This document shows, one piece after another, positions 44,435 to 53,938 of a DNA stretch of 64,000 nucleotides. The notes under the pieces were generated by a model. It searched no databases. It was given only the letters and a program-made list of their open reading frames with translations, and was not told where the DNA came from. The position numbers and the translations under genes were made by a program. How positions within the stretch are numbered: position 1 is the first letter of the stretch; the number at the start of each line of letters is the position of its first letter. The stretch lies in NCBI RefSeq assembly GCF_030291075.1, contig NZ_CP127407.1:2292001-2356000 (forward strand), written 5' to 3'. Source of the stretch: Stenotrophomonas sp. 57 (GTDB taxonomy: Bacteria; Pseudomonadota; Gammaproteobacteria; Xanthomonadales; Xanthomonadaceae).

Positions 44435-44458
44435 CCGGCTATACCAAGGTATAGCCGG
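44435..44458. repeat. 24-bp perfect palindrome upstream of the magnesium operon
   Basis: CCGGCTATACC-AA-GGTATAGCCGG has 11-bp perfect arms. It lies after the EF-hand lipoprotein stop and about 100 bp before the leader peptide gene, so it could be the upstream terminator or an operator for the magnesium operon. No T-run is present. Confidence 0.5.
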
Positions 44459-44558
44459 GCTAACCCACGAGCCTCTAGGCCCGTCCCATTCAGGGGCGGA
44501 CAATAGCGCCACTGGCCAGGGCAATCCTGGCCGGCCCCCTCCCCTCATGGAGACGCAG

Positions 44559-44648
44559 ATGGACCCCGACCCTGCCGGGCGCACCGCGCCCCGGATGACC
44601 GCTTGTTGCCTGTTCCTGGCGCCTGCCCGCCGGCCCCCGCCTGCCTGA
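44559..44648 (+). CDS. Proline-rich leader peptide, MgtL-like
   Basis: A 29-residue reading frame starts at the ATG at 44559 with GGAGA six bases upstream (a second in-frame ATG at 44547 is also possible). It begins MDPDPAGRTAPR and ends FLAPARRPPPA, with seven prolines. MgtL of enterobacteria starts MEPDPTP and its translation through Pro and acidic codons senses Mg2+ and Pro to control mgtA. The start MDPDP matches that pattern (acidic and Pro residues first). The sequence is upstream of mgtA and mgtC genes. The frame's end and its Pro codons lie in a strong hairpin. It has not been annotated before as far as I can tell, so the role is inferred. Confidence 0.68.
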   Translation: MDPDPAGRTAPRMTACCLFLAPARRPPPA

Positions 44649-44671
44649 GTGACGGGGGGCCGCCAGGCGCC
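44618..44671 (+). promoter_or_regulatory. Leader hairpin overlapping the proline codons and stop of the leader peptide
   Basis: GGCGCCTG at 44618-44625 pairs with CAGGCGCC at 44664-44671, and CGGCCCCCG at 44631-44639 pairs with CGGGGGGCCG at 44653-44662, with one bulge. The 5' arm holds the final codons of the leader peptide, including Pro-Pro-Pro, and the stop lies in the loop. Ribosome pausing on the leader would therefore change this structure before the next gene (44693). Confidence 0.62.
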
Positions 44672-44692
44672 GTTTGCCTGGAGAGCACCCCC

Positions 44693-44992
44693 ATGTCCTA
44701 CAAGATCCTCTACATCACCCTGCGCCGCCTGATCGGCGAGCGCGATGTTGCCGCGCTGCGCAGCCAGCTGCTGCAGCACGGCCCCGTGATGTTTGCCCGT
44801 TCGCTGTCACTCGGTTCGCCACGCGTGGTGGCCGACGCCTTGTCGCTGCTGCCGATCAGCGAGCGCATCACCGTGCTGCGTCATCTGCCCTATCCGCTGC
44901 GTGATGCGATGAAGCCGCTGTGCATCGGCGGCAGCCAGCGCCTGCACATGCAGCCGTGGTCGCCGGCGGTGCTGGCGATGCGCCACGCCTGA
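44693..44992 (+). CDS. 99-residue protein of the magnesium operon, possibly MgtE-N-like
   Basis: The ATG at 44693 follows GGAGAG. The 99-residue product has no membrane helix. ADALSLLPISERITVLRHLP resembles the short helical repeat of MgtE N domains (LL-x2-LP-x3-ER-x2-VLR-x-LP) in pattern only. It lies between the leader peptide and mgtA and ends 63 bp before mgtA. Perhaps a regulator or a structural helper of Mg2+ transport. Identity to any named protein is not claimed. Confidence 0.6.
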   Translation: MSYKILYITLRRLIGERDVAALRSQLLQHGPVMFARSLSLGSPRVVADALSLLPISERITVLRHLPYPLRDAMKPLCIGGSQRLHMQPWSPAVLAMRHA

Positions 44993-45055
44993 TCGGTTGC
45001 ATCCGTTCCGTTCGTGTTCCGGCCCCGGCCGGCTCTGACATTCGAGGAGAGTCCC

Positions 45056-47815
45056 ATGAGCCTGCTCAACGCCTGGTTCAATGCCTTCCTGCGCAGCCGT
45101 CGCGCAGGCAACCTGTTCCGCCGCCGCGCGATGCCCGAGGCCGGCTTCGGCCCGGGCAGTGCCGAAGCGGCGCCGTTCGCACTCACCACCGGCCTGGTCA
45201 CCCTCGCCCAGCAGGGCGAAACCGAGCTGCTGGCCACGCTGGAATCGCATGCCGATGGTCTCAGCCCGCATGAGGCCGAGGAGCGCCTGGCCGCGCTCGG
45301 TCCCAACGAGGTGGATCACGAAAAGCCGCTGCCGTGGTGGCGGCACCTTTGGCAGTGCTACCGCAATCCGTTCAACCTGCTGCTGACCGTGCTTGCCGCG
45401 GTGTCCTGGCTGACCGAGGACATCAAGGCGACGATCGTGATTGGTGCGATGGTGCTGCTGTCCACGCTGATCCGCTTCGTGCAGGAGGGCCGCTCCAACC
45501 GCGCTGCCGAACGCTTGAAGGCATTGGTGGGCAACACCGCGCGCGTACTGCGGCGCAATCCCGGTACCGAAGCCGCCGATGTGGCCGACCAGTACTTCGG
45601 CGCGCACCTGCACAGCCGTCGTCCGGCGCGTCTGCTGGACCTGCCGATCCGCGAGCTGGTGCCCGGCGACCATATCGTGCTGTCAGCCGGCGACATGATT
45701 CCGGCCGATTGCCGCGTGCTGACCGCCAAGGACCTGTTCGTGGCGCAGGCGGCGATGACCGGTGAGTCGCTGCCGGTGGAGAAGTTCGCGCACCCCGGCG
45801 ACGGACTGGCCGGCCTGCTGGAACAGCACAACCTGCTGTTCATGGGTACCAATGTGGTGTCCGGCACGGCCACGGCCATCGTGCTGGCCACCGGCAACCG
45901 CACCTACTTCGGTACGTTGGCGCAGCGCAGCACCGCCACCGACCGCGCGCCGACCGCTTTCCAGGCGGGGGTCAACAGTGTCAGCTGGCTGCTGATCCGC
46001 TTTGCGCTGGTGATGGTGCCGTTCGTGCTGCTGATCAACGGCTGGACCAAGGGCGACTGGACCGAGGCGTTCCTGTTCGCGCTGTCGGTGGCGGTGGGCC
46101 TGACCCCGGAAATGCTGCCGATGATTGTCACCTCCACCCTGGCCAAGGGCGCGGTGCTGCTGTCGCGGCGCAAGGTGATCGTCAAGCGCCTGGACGCGAT
46201 CCAGAACTTCGGCGCGATGGAAGTGCTGTGCACCGACAAGACCGGCACCCTCACCCAGGACAAGATCGCGCTGGAGCGGCATACCGATGTGTTCGGGCAC
46301 GATTCGGAGGACGTACTGAAGTTTGCCTACCTCAACAGCCACTTCCAGACCGGCCTGATCAACCTGCTAGACCGCGCGGTGCTCGAGCACGTCGAGATTC
46401 AGAGCTCGCTGCGGCTTTCGCAGGACTACCACAAGGTGGACGAGATTCCGTTCGACTTCGAGCGCCGCCGCATGTCGGTGGTGGTGTCCGAGCGCGAGGA
46501 TCACCATGAACTGATCTGCAAGGGTGCGGTCGAGGAGATGCTGGCGGTATGCAGCACGGTGCGCGAGGACGGCCAGGACATGCCGCTGGACGAACATCGC
46601 CTGGCCCGCGTGCGGCAGACCACCGAAGAGCTCAACGAACAGGGTCTGCGCGTGGTGGCAGTGGCGATGAAGGAGACCGCCGCCAGCCAGACCACCTATT
46701 CGCAGGCCGACGAATGTAGCCTGACCCTGGTCGGCTACGTGGCCTTCCTGGACCCGCCGAAGGAATCGGCGGCACAGGCGCTGCAGGCGCTGGCCGCGCA
46801 TGGCGTGGAGGTGAAGGTGTTCACCGGTGACAACGAGCTGGTCACCGCCCGCGTCTGCGCCCAGGTCGGACTGGACGCGGACACGATCCTGACCGGGCCG
46901 CAGATCGAGCGCATGGATGACGGCGCGCTGTCGCGTGCCCTGCACCACCACCGTGTGTACGCCCGCCTGACCCCGCTGCACAAGGAGCGCCTTGTGCGCG
47001 AGCTGCGTGCGCAGGGCAAGGTGGTGGGTTTCCTCGGCGATGGCATCAACGACGCGCCGGCGCTGCGTGCGGCGGACATCGGCATCAGCGTGGACAGCGC
47101 GGTGGACATCGCCAAGGAGGCCGCCGACATCATCCTGCTGGAAAAGAACCTGATAGTGCTGGAAGAAGGTGTCATCCAGGGCCGGCGCACGTTCAACAAC
47201 ATGCTGAAGTACATCCGCATGACCGCCAGTTCCAACTTCGGCAATGTGTTCTCGGTGCTGGTGGCCTCGGCCTTCCTGCCGTTCCTGCCGATGCTGCCGC
47301 TGCAGCTGCTGGTGCAGAACCTGCTGTACGACATCTCGCAGATCGCCATTCCCTTCGACAACGTGGACGAGGAGCTGGTGCGCAAGCCACTGAAGTGGAA
47401 CCCGGCGGACATCGGCCGCTTCATGGTGTTCTTCGGACCGATCAGCTCGATCTTCGACCTGACCTGCTTCGCGCTGATGTGGTACGTGTTCGATGCGCGC
47501 ACCGCCGCCGATCAGAGTCTGTTCCAGTCCGGCTGGTTCGTGGTCGGCCTGCTGACCCAGACCCTGATCGTGCACATGATCCGTACGCCGAAAGTACCGT
47601 TCCTGCAGAGCATCGCTGCACCGCCGCTGCTGCTGATGACCGGCCTGATCATGGCCATCGGCGTGGCCCTGCCGATGAGCCCGCTGGCCGGCTACTTCAA
47701 GCTGCAGGCGCTGCCGGCCGGCTACTGGCCGTTCCTCGTGGCGATCCTGTTCGGCTATGCGGTGCTGACCACCGCGCTGAAGCGCTTCTATATCCGTCGC
47801 TACGGCTGGCAGTAA
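45056..47815 (+). CDS. mgtA: Magnesium-transporting P-type ATPase
   Basis: The ATG at 45056 has CGAGGAGAG upstream and gives 919 residues. The P3B ATPase core is complete: DKTGTLT with phospho-acceptor Asp394, the TGES phosphatase motif, the TGDNE motif, and GDGINDAPALRAADIGI. Ten membrane helices are expected, with VAVGLTPEMLPMIVTSTLAK in helix 4. The N-terminal basic segment (FLRSRRAGNLFRRRAMP) is typical. It imports Mg2+ at the cost of ATP. The leader peptide and hairpin upstream probably regulate it, and mgtC follows 30 bp downstream. Confidence 0.95.
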   Translation: MSLLNAWFNAFLRSRRAGNLFRRRAMPEAGFGPGSAEAAPFALTTGLVTLAQQGETELLATLESHADGLSPHEAEERLAALGPNEVDHEKPLPWWRHLWQCYRNPFNLLLTVLAAVSWLTEDIKATIVIGAMVLLSTLIRFVQEGRSNRAAERLKALVGNTARVLRRNPGTEAADVADQYFGAHLHSRRPARLLDLPIRELVPGDHIVLSAGDMIPADCRVLTAKDLFVAQAAMTGESLPVEKFAHPGDGLAGLLEQHNLLFMGTNVVSGTATAIVLATGNRTYFGTLAQRSTATDRAPTAFQAGVNSVSWLLIRFALVMVPFVLLINGWTKGDWTEAFLFALSVAVGLTPEMLPMIVTSTLAKGAVLLSRRKVIVKRLDAIQNFGAMEVLCTDKTGTLTQDKIALERHTDVFGHDSEDVLKFAYLNSHFQTGLINLLDRAVLEHVEIQSSLRLSQDYHKVDEIPFDFERRRMSVVVSEREDHHELICKGAVEEMLAVCSTVREDGQDMPLDEHRLARVRQTTEELNEQGLRVVAVAMKETAASQTTYSQADECSLTLVGYVAFLDPPKESAAQALQALAAHGVEVKVFTGDNELVTARVCAQVGLDADTILTGPQIERMDDGALSRALHHHRVYARLTPLHKERLVRELRAQGKVVGFLGDGINDAPALRAADIGISVDSAVDIAKEAADIILLEKNLIVLEEGVIQGRRTFNNMLKYIRMTASSNFGNVFSVLVASAFLPFLPMLPLQLLVQNLLYDISQIAIPFDNVDEELVRKPLKWNPADIGRFMVFFGPISSIFDLTCFALMWYVFDARTAADQSLFQSGWFVVGLLTQTLIVHMIRTPKVPFLQSIAAPPLLLMTGLIMAIGVALPMSPLAGYFKLQALPAGYWPFLVAILFGYAVLTTALKRFYIRRYGWQ

Positions 47816-47845
47816 CGGCCTGCCGCCTTGTCCAGGGAGAACACA

Positions 47846-48583
47846 ATGGACATCAATCCAAACCTGCCAGCGTTCAATGCTGGCGCGACCCTCAGCTCGC
47901 TGATCAGCCTGTCGGTGGCCTTCGTGCTGGGTACGATCATCGGTCTGGAGCGGCAGTTGCGCCAGCGCACTGCCGGCCTGCGCACCAACACGCTGGTGGC
48001 GGTGGGCGCGGCGGTGTTCGTCGACCTCGCCGTGCGCTTCCATGACCTGTACGGTGGGCCGCCATCGCCACTGCATGTGGTGGCCTATGTTATCTCCGGC
48101 GTCGGCTTCCTGGGTGCCGGCGCGATCATGAAGGAGGGCGCGCAGGTGTCCGGCCTGAACACCGCCGCCACGCTGTGGGGGTCGGCGGCGGTGGGCGCAT
48201 GCGCAGGCATCAAGCTGCTGCCGGAAGCGGTGCTGGCTGCGGTCTTCGTGCTGGCCGCCAACACCCTGCTGCGGCCAGTGGTGAACCGCATCCAGCGGCG
48301 ACCGCTGCCGGAAGCGTTCAGTGAAGCGACGTATGCGATCAACGTGGTCTGCCTGCGTGAACAACAGGCCGAGGTACTGGACCAGCTGTTGCTGCTGCTG
48401 GAACAGGCACAATACCCGGTCCGCGCGGTGGACCAGCGGCCATTCGGCGAGCATGACGTGGAGATCGAAGCGGTGCTGTATGCCACCACGGTCGATGCCG
48501 GCGAGCTGGACGCAGTACTGGCGACGCTGTCGACCACGCCGGGGGTACTGCAAGGGTTCTGGAACGCCAGCCTGGAAGAGTAG
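47846..48583 (+). CDS. mgtC: MgtC/SapB-family inner-membrane protein
   Basis: The ATG at 47846 follows AGGGAGA and gives 245 residues. The MgtC motif FVLGTIIGLERQLRQRTAGLRTN in shortened form (SLSVAFVLGTIIGLERQLRQ) and the segment GVGFLGAGAIMKEG are conserved. The C-terminal 90 residues form an ACT-like domain (EATYAINVVCLREQQAEVLD). MgtC proteins inhibit ATP synthase or aid survival in low Mg2+ and in macrophages. It is 30 bp downstream of mgtA and therefore in the same operon. Confidence 0.9.
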   Translation: MDINPNLPAFNAGATLSSLISLSVAFVLGTIIGLERQLRQRTAGLRTNTLVAVGAAVFVDLAVRFHDLYGGPPSPLHVVAYVISGVGFLGAGAIMKEGAQVSGLNTAATLWGSAAVGACAGIKLLPEAVLAAVFVLAANTLLRPVVNRIQRRPLPEAFSEATYAINVVCLREQQAEVLDQLLLLLEQAQYPVRAVDQRPFGEHDVEIEAVLYATTVDAGELDAVLATLSTTPGVLQGFWNASLEE

Positions 48584-48655
48584 TGCCGGCCGCGAGTCGG
48601 CAACGACCGGACAACGCTTTGCTATCCTTTCCCCCCACGCCAGGGAGCCGTCCCG

Positions 48656-49711
48656 ATGCCATCGCTGTCGCCCCGCCGCCCACTGGTGCTGCTGGCCCTG
48701 ATCGTCGTGATGGCGACGATCTTCCTGATCGACACCGTCACCGATTACGCTGTCGCCGCGGCCTGTTTCTACGCGGCAGTCATTCTCGCTGCGTCGCGCG
48801 TGCTCGGCGCGCGCGGGCTGATCACGCTGGCCATCGCCTGCATCGCCCTGACCGGGCTGAGCTTCTTCCTGACCCGCTTCGGCACCTACCGCATCGGCCT
48901 GGTCAATTCGGTGATCGGCATGCTGGTGATCGGCATCACCACCTACCTTGCCCTGAACATGGAAGCGGCCAAGGCCGCTGTCCAGGAAGCACAGGGTCGC
49001 CTGCTGCGGGTGGCCCGCGCTTCCACCGTCGGCGAGCTGACCACGTCCATCGCGCATGAAGTAAACCAGCCGCTGGCGGCCATCGCCAGCAGCGCCGAAG
49101 CCTGCCAGCGCTGGCTGGCACAGGACCCACCGAACGTGGACAAGGCACGGCAGACAGTGGCCCGCATCCTGGCCGATGCGCACCGTGCGGGTGACGTGAT
49201 TGCCCGCATCCGTGGCCTGACCCAGGGTGCCGCGCCCGAGCGGCGTGCCTTTGATCTGAACCAGGCGGTGGAGGAAATGCTGGCACTGTCGCGCAGCGAA
49301 CTGGACCGGCACGGCGTGACCGTGGCGCTGCTGCTGGATGCCGACCTGCCACCGGTGCAGGCCGACCGCGTACAGGTGCAGCAGGTGATCGGCAACCTCA
49401 TCCTCAATGCGGTGGACGCCATGGAAGCCGTGCCCACCGCCGACCGTCGCCTGTCACTGCTGAGCCGGCGTGACGGTTCGCGGGTCAGCCTAAGCGTGCG
49501 TGACCGTGGCGTCGGCCTGCCCACCGATCATCCCGACCGTGTATTCGATGCGTTCTGGACCACCAAGTCGCACGGGCTGGGTCTTGGACTCAGCCTGAGC
49601 CGTTCGATGATCGAAGCCAATGACGGCCAGATCCGCGCCGAACGCCCGGCGGGCGGTGGCGCCTGCTTTGTCTTCGACCTGCCCATTGCCACGGATCCCG
49701 ACCATGCGTAA
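48656..49711 (+). CDS. Sensor histidine kinase
   Basis: The 351-residue protein has three to four N-terminal membrane helices and no large periplasmic domain. The HisKA box is SIAHEVNQPLAAIAS with His134, followed by NLILNAVDAM (N box), RDRGVGLP (G1) and SHGLGLGLSLSRSM (G2). HEVNQPL is typical of the FixL/TtrS/DctB group. Its stop overlaps the response-regulator start by 8 bp (ATGCGTAA). The signal is unknown. It is close to mgtC, but no direct link to magnesium is shown. Confidence 0.9.
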   Translation: MPSLSPRRPLVLLALIVVMATIFLIDTVTDYAVAAACFYAAVILAASRVLGARGLITLAIACIALTGLSFFLTRFGTYRIGLVNSVIGMLVIGITTYLALNMEAAKAAVQEAQGRLLRVARASTVGELTTSIAHEVNQPLAAIASSAEACQRWLAQDPPNVDKARQTVARILADAHRAGDVIARIRGLTQGAAPERRAFDLNQAVEEMLALSRSELDRHGVTVALLLDADLPPVQADRVQVQQVIGNLILNAVDAMEAVPTADRRLSLLSRRDGSRVSLSVRDRGVGLPTDHPDRVFDAFWTTKSHGLGLGLSLSRSMIEANDGQIRAERPAGGGACFVFDLPIATDPDHA

Positions 49712-50345
49712 GCCAACCGCCGCTGCAGCCGAGCCAGCCCCCATCGTCTACGTGGTCGACGATGATCCGTCGGTGCGCGCCGCACTGGAAGATCTACTGG
49801 CCTCGATGGGCCTGCAGGTGCGAGCGTTCGCCTCCACCCAGGCGTTCCTGGATCATGACCTGGAAGACGCACCGGCCTGCCTGGTGCTGGACGTACGCAT
49901 GCCTGGCCAGAGCGGTCTGGAGTTCCAGCGCAGCATGAGCAGCCTCGGCCTGCAGCTGCCGGTGGTGTTCATCACCGGCCACGGCGACATCGCCATGGGC
50001 GTCAACGCAATCAAGGACGGGGCCATCGAGTTCCTGACCAAACCCTTCCGCGACCAGGAACTGCTTGATGCAATCCACAGGGGCATCGAGCTCGACCGCC
50101 AGCGCCGCCGCGAGGGCGACGTGCTGGGCGCGCTGCAGCAGCGCTGGGAGTCACTGAACACCGGCGAGCGCGAGGTGGTCGACGGCGTGGTTCGCGGCCG
50201 CCTCAACAAGCAGATCGCAGGCGACCTGGGGGTCAGCGAGATCACGGTGAAGGTGCGGCGCGCACAGGTAATGCGCAAGATGGGGGCGCGCACCCTCGTG
50301 GACCTGGTGCGCATGTACGACCGTCTGCAGGCGGGTACTGCGTGA
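49704..50345 (+). CDS. FixJ-type response regulator
   Basis: The ATG at 49704 overlaps the kinase gene by 8 bp, giving 213 residues. The receiver has VVDDDPSVRAALEDLL, phospho-acceptor Asp63 in VLDVRMPG, GHGDIAMGV and TKPFRDQ. A LuxR/FixJ-type HTH closes it (LNTGEREVVDGVVRGRLNKQ, then VSEITVKVRRAQVMRKM). The linker and output match NarL/FixJ regulators. Partner of the kinase; its target genes are unknown. Confidence 0.9.
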   Translation: MRKPTAAAAEPAPIVYVVDDDPSVRAALEDLLASMGLQVRAFASTQAFLDHDLEDAPACLVLDVRMPGQSGLEFQRSMSSLGLQLPVVFITGHGDIAMGVNAIKDGAIEFLTKPFRDQELLDAIHRGIELDRQRRREGDVLGALQQRWESLNTGEREVVDGVVRGRLNKQIAGDLGVSEITVKVRRAQVMRKMGARTLVDLVRMYDRLQAGTA

Positions 50346-50406
50346 ACGTCCACGTCACTGCGCGGTAGAGCCTGTAGAGTCGACCCTGCACATGGGTTTG
50401 ACGCTG

Positions 50407-50840
50407 CTACTTCTTCGTGGCCAGCACGATCACCCCGGCCACCACCAGGCCGATGCCACTCCATTCCCGCAGGCTGGGGCGCTCGCCCAGCAGCAGGTAG
50501 GCCAGCACGATCACCAGCACAACGCTGAACTTGTCCACCACCGCCAGCTTGGCCAGCTCGCCGCTCTGCAGCGCGCGGAAATAGAACAGCCAGGAAGCCC
50601 CGTGGCGAGTGCCGACAACACCAGGAACAGCTGCGTGCGCCCCGGCAACAGCAACGGGTTGGACCACTTGCCGGTGACCACCACCAGCGGCAGGATCACC
50701 GCCGCCACCACCAGCGTGCGGATGGCCATGGCCAGGTCCGAGTCCACGCCCTTGACGCCAACCTTGGCAAACAGCGCCGTCAGCGCCGCGAACACGGCAG
50801 ACAGTCCAGCCCACAACAGCCATTGCGGTAGATTCTGCAT
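50407..50840 (-). pseudogene. Frameshifted EamA/DMT-superfamily transporter
   Basis: From an ATG at 50840 (GGGAG seven bases upstream) one frame reads MQNLPQWLLWAGLSAVFAAL up to LVLSALATG. At the run CCCC at 50598-50601 the frame slips by one and the rest continues in another frame as SWLFYFRALQSGELAKLAVV to VVAGVIVLATKK. One extra base in that homopolymer would give a 144-residue protein with four to five helices, the size of single-domain EamA transporters. It is therefore either a recent pseudogene or a sequencing error. Confidence 0.72.
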
Positions 50841-50928
50841 GCCGCGTTTCTCCCGGTCCAAAGGGGGTGGTACCGACAACGCTACACTCACCGGTGTCGT
50901 GCGCAGGTACTGCGGCGCACACCACGGC

Positions 50929-52101
50929 TCAGGCACGCTGCAGGCGTCGCTTCAACTGCGTGTCCATCAGTCCGACGACCAGCAGCACCGCGCTGGTCAG
51001 CCAGCCCGCGGCCAGCAGGTGGGTGTGCGGCAACAGCGCGCCCAGCGCACCCAGTGCCATCGCACCGAACAGGTGCGAATGCGGTGCGTGCCCGTAGACC
51101 ACACGCTTGTAGAGCGCACTTCCCAGCAGGTAGATCAGCGGGCCGGCCACCAGCACTGCGGCATACACCGGCGTGACCGCCGCGCCCGGATGGTCCATCA
51201 CCAGATCGTTGCCCACCGCGGTGGCGATGATGCCGGCGATCAACAACGCGTGCACGTAATGGAAGTTCGCGCCTATTCGCCCCGGGTCCTGGGCGTGGCT
51301 GATGGCCTCGGTGGCGTCCCGGCTGGAGATGCCGAAGTACAGCCACCACATGGCGATCGTGCCGGCAAAGGTGGCCAGCACCGCCGACACCACCGCCCCG
51401 CTCCACTGCTCGACTTCGCTGAGCACGCCGCCGGTCGCCAGCAGCATCTCACCCAGCGCGACAATGACGAACAGCTGGCAGCGCTCGGCCAGATGCCCGC
51501 CTTCGATGGTCCAGTCGCGGGTATGCGAGCGCCCCATGCCCGGGAACGCAAAGCCGAACATCGGCGAGATGTACTCGCACGCCACCGCTACCGCCCACAG
51601 CGCAAGCCGTGCATTCCCATCGGCCGCAGCGCCGGCCAGCCAGAAACAGGCCGACACGCAGACCCAAGCCAGCATGCGGCGGAAGTTGGGCGCCAGTGGA
51701 TGCCTGCCTCCCACCTCGAACAGGACGAAGGCGGTACGCCCCACCTGCATCGTCGCATAGGCACCGGCGAACACCCACGCGCGATCGCCGAACGCCTCGG
51801 GAATGGACGAAGACATCAACAGCGCCAGCAGCATGGTGACGAACAGCAGCGCGCGGATGCGCGGTGCTTCCGGATCGAACCAGTTGCTGACCCAGCACGC
51901 GTACTGCCAGCCCAGCCACACCGCGAACCACAGCACCAGCGTCTGCAGCACGCCAGCCAGGCCCAGGTGGTGCAGCAGGTGGTGGCTGAGCTGGGTGACC
52001 GCGAACACGTAGACCAGGTCGAAGAACAGCTCTTCGTAGGTCACGCGTGCATGGTGGCCATCGCGATGGCGCAGTGCCGGCAGGCGCAGTCGAGTGCTCA
52101 T
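50929..52101 (-). CDS. ltrA: Low temperature requirement protein A (LtrA)
   Basis: The 390-residue membrane protein has about 12 helices. It begins with RVTYEELFFDLVYVFAVTQL, the hallmark of the LtrA family, and later has WTIEGGHLAERCQLFVIVAL with the conserved Glu and His pair. Named for a Listeria cold-growth locus, the family has no proven biochemical role. It lies 9 bp downstream of an 88-residue membrane protein gene and is probably in its operon. Confidence 0.85.
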   Translation of the reverse strand: MSTRLRLPALRHRDGHHARVTYEELFFDLVYVFAVTQLSHHLLHHLGLAGVLQTLVLWFAVWLGWQYACWVSNWFDPEAPRIRALLFVTMLLALLMSSSIPEAFGDRAWVFAGAYATMQVGRTAFVLFEVGGRHPLAPNFRRMLAWVCVSACFWLAGAAADGNARLALWAVAVACEYISPMFGFAFPGMGRSHTRDWTIEGGHLAERCQLFVIVALGEMLLATGGVLSEVEQWSGAVVSAVLATFAGTIAMWWLYFGISSRDATEAISHAQDPGRIGANFHYVHALLIAGIIATAVGNDLVMDHPGAAVTPVYAAVLVAGPLIYLLGSALYKRVVYGHAPHSHLFGAMALGALGALLPHTHLLAAGWLTSAVLLVVGLMDTQLKRRLQRA

Positions 52102-52110
52102 GGGCCGCCC

Positions 52111-52377
52111 TCAGCGCGCCAGGCGCCAGTACAGCAGCCCGGCCAGCAGGGCCGGCACTGCGAACACCAGCAGCAGGATCGGCAGTTCCTCGCGCACCGC
52201 ATAGCCGGCGCGGCTGACGCCCACCCACATGTTGGCCACGGCCACCAGCAGCCAGGTGGCGATGAAGGCCAGCAGGACCGCGGGCATCAGCGAGTTGCCG
52301 ACGCTCCACAGACGGCCGAACAGCAGGAACACCCCGAGCAGCAGGACCCCGCCGCCGATCACCAGAAGCACATGCAT
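52111..52377 (-). CDS. Small membrane protein upstream of ltrA
   Basis: I start at the ATG at 52377 with GGGGA upstream. The 88-residue product has three hydrophobic helices (LLVIGGGVLLLGVFLLFG, VLLAFIATWLLVAVANMWV and ILLLVFAVPALLAGLLYW). I do not recognise it. Ten bases separate it from ltrA. Confidence 0.65.
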   Translation of the reverse strand: MHVLLVIGGGVLLLGVFLLFGRLWSVGNSLMPAVLLAFIATWLLVAVANMWVGVSRAGYAVREELPILLLVFAVPALLAGLLYWRLAR

Positions 52378-52518
52378 GTGTCGATCCCCATTGGCCTGGG
52401 CGCAGGCTAGCCCGGGCCGATTCTGCGCTCCAGACGATGATCGTGGTTTCACCCTCCAGCCACCGCGAACAATCCACTGGCCGGGCAACCGATAGCACAT
52501 GCGAACAGTTCCCATTAA

Positions 52519-53823
<1,305 letters not shown>

Positions 53824-53824
53824 T

Positions 53825-53892
53825 TCTGTAGAGCCGAGCCAACGTTCGGCTGCTTTCTGCCGGCAAGCCGAGCATGGGCTCGGCTCTACAGA
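53825..53892. repeat. SMAG/REP-like inverted pair
   Basis: TCTGTAGAGCCGAGCC at 53825-53840 and its exact complement at 53877-53892 (16 bp each) surround a 36-base interior. It lies between blaL1 and the convergent DUF411 gene, so it may terminate both. Confidence 0.72.
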
Positions 53893-53938
53893 GAGCGCAT
53901 CGAAGGGTGCCGGTCAGAACGACCGGCACCTCCGCCTG

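Noticed and set aside
44405..44779. Minus-strand frame over the magnesium leader
   Set aside because: It is antisense to the leader peptide and hairpin, has no ribosome site and no conserved motif.
46367..49312. Very long minus-strand frame opposite mgtA, mgtC and the kinase gene
   Set aside because: The plus-strand genes have complete motifs. The opposite frame is His/Gln/Arg-rich, as expected of an antisense of GC-rich coding DNA.
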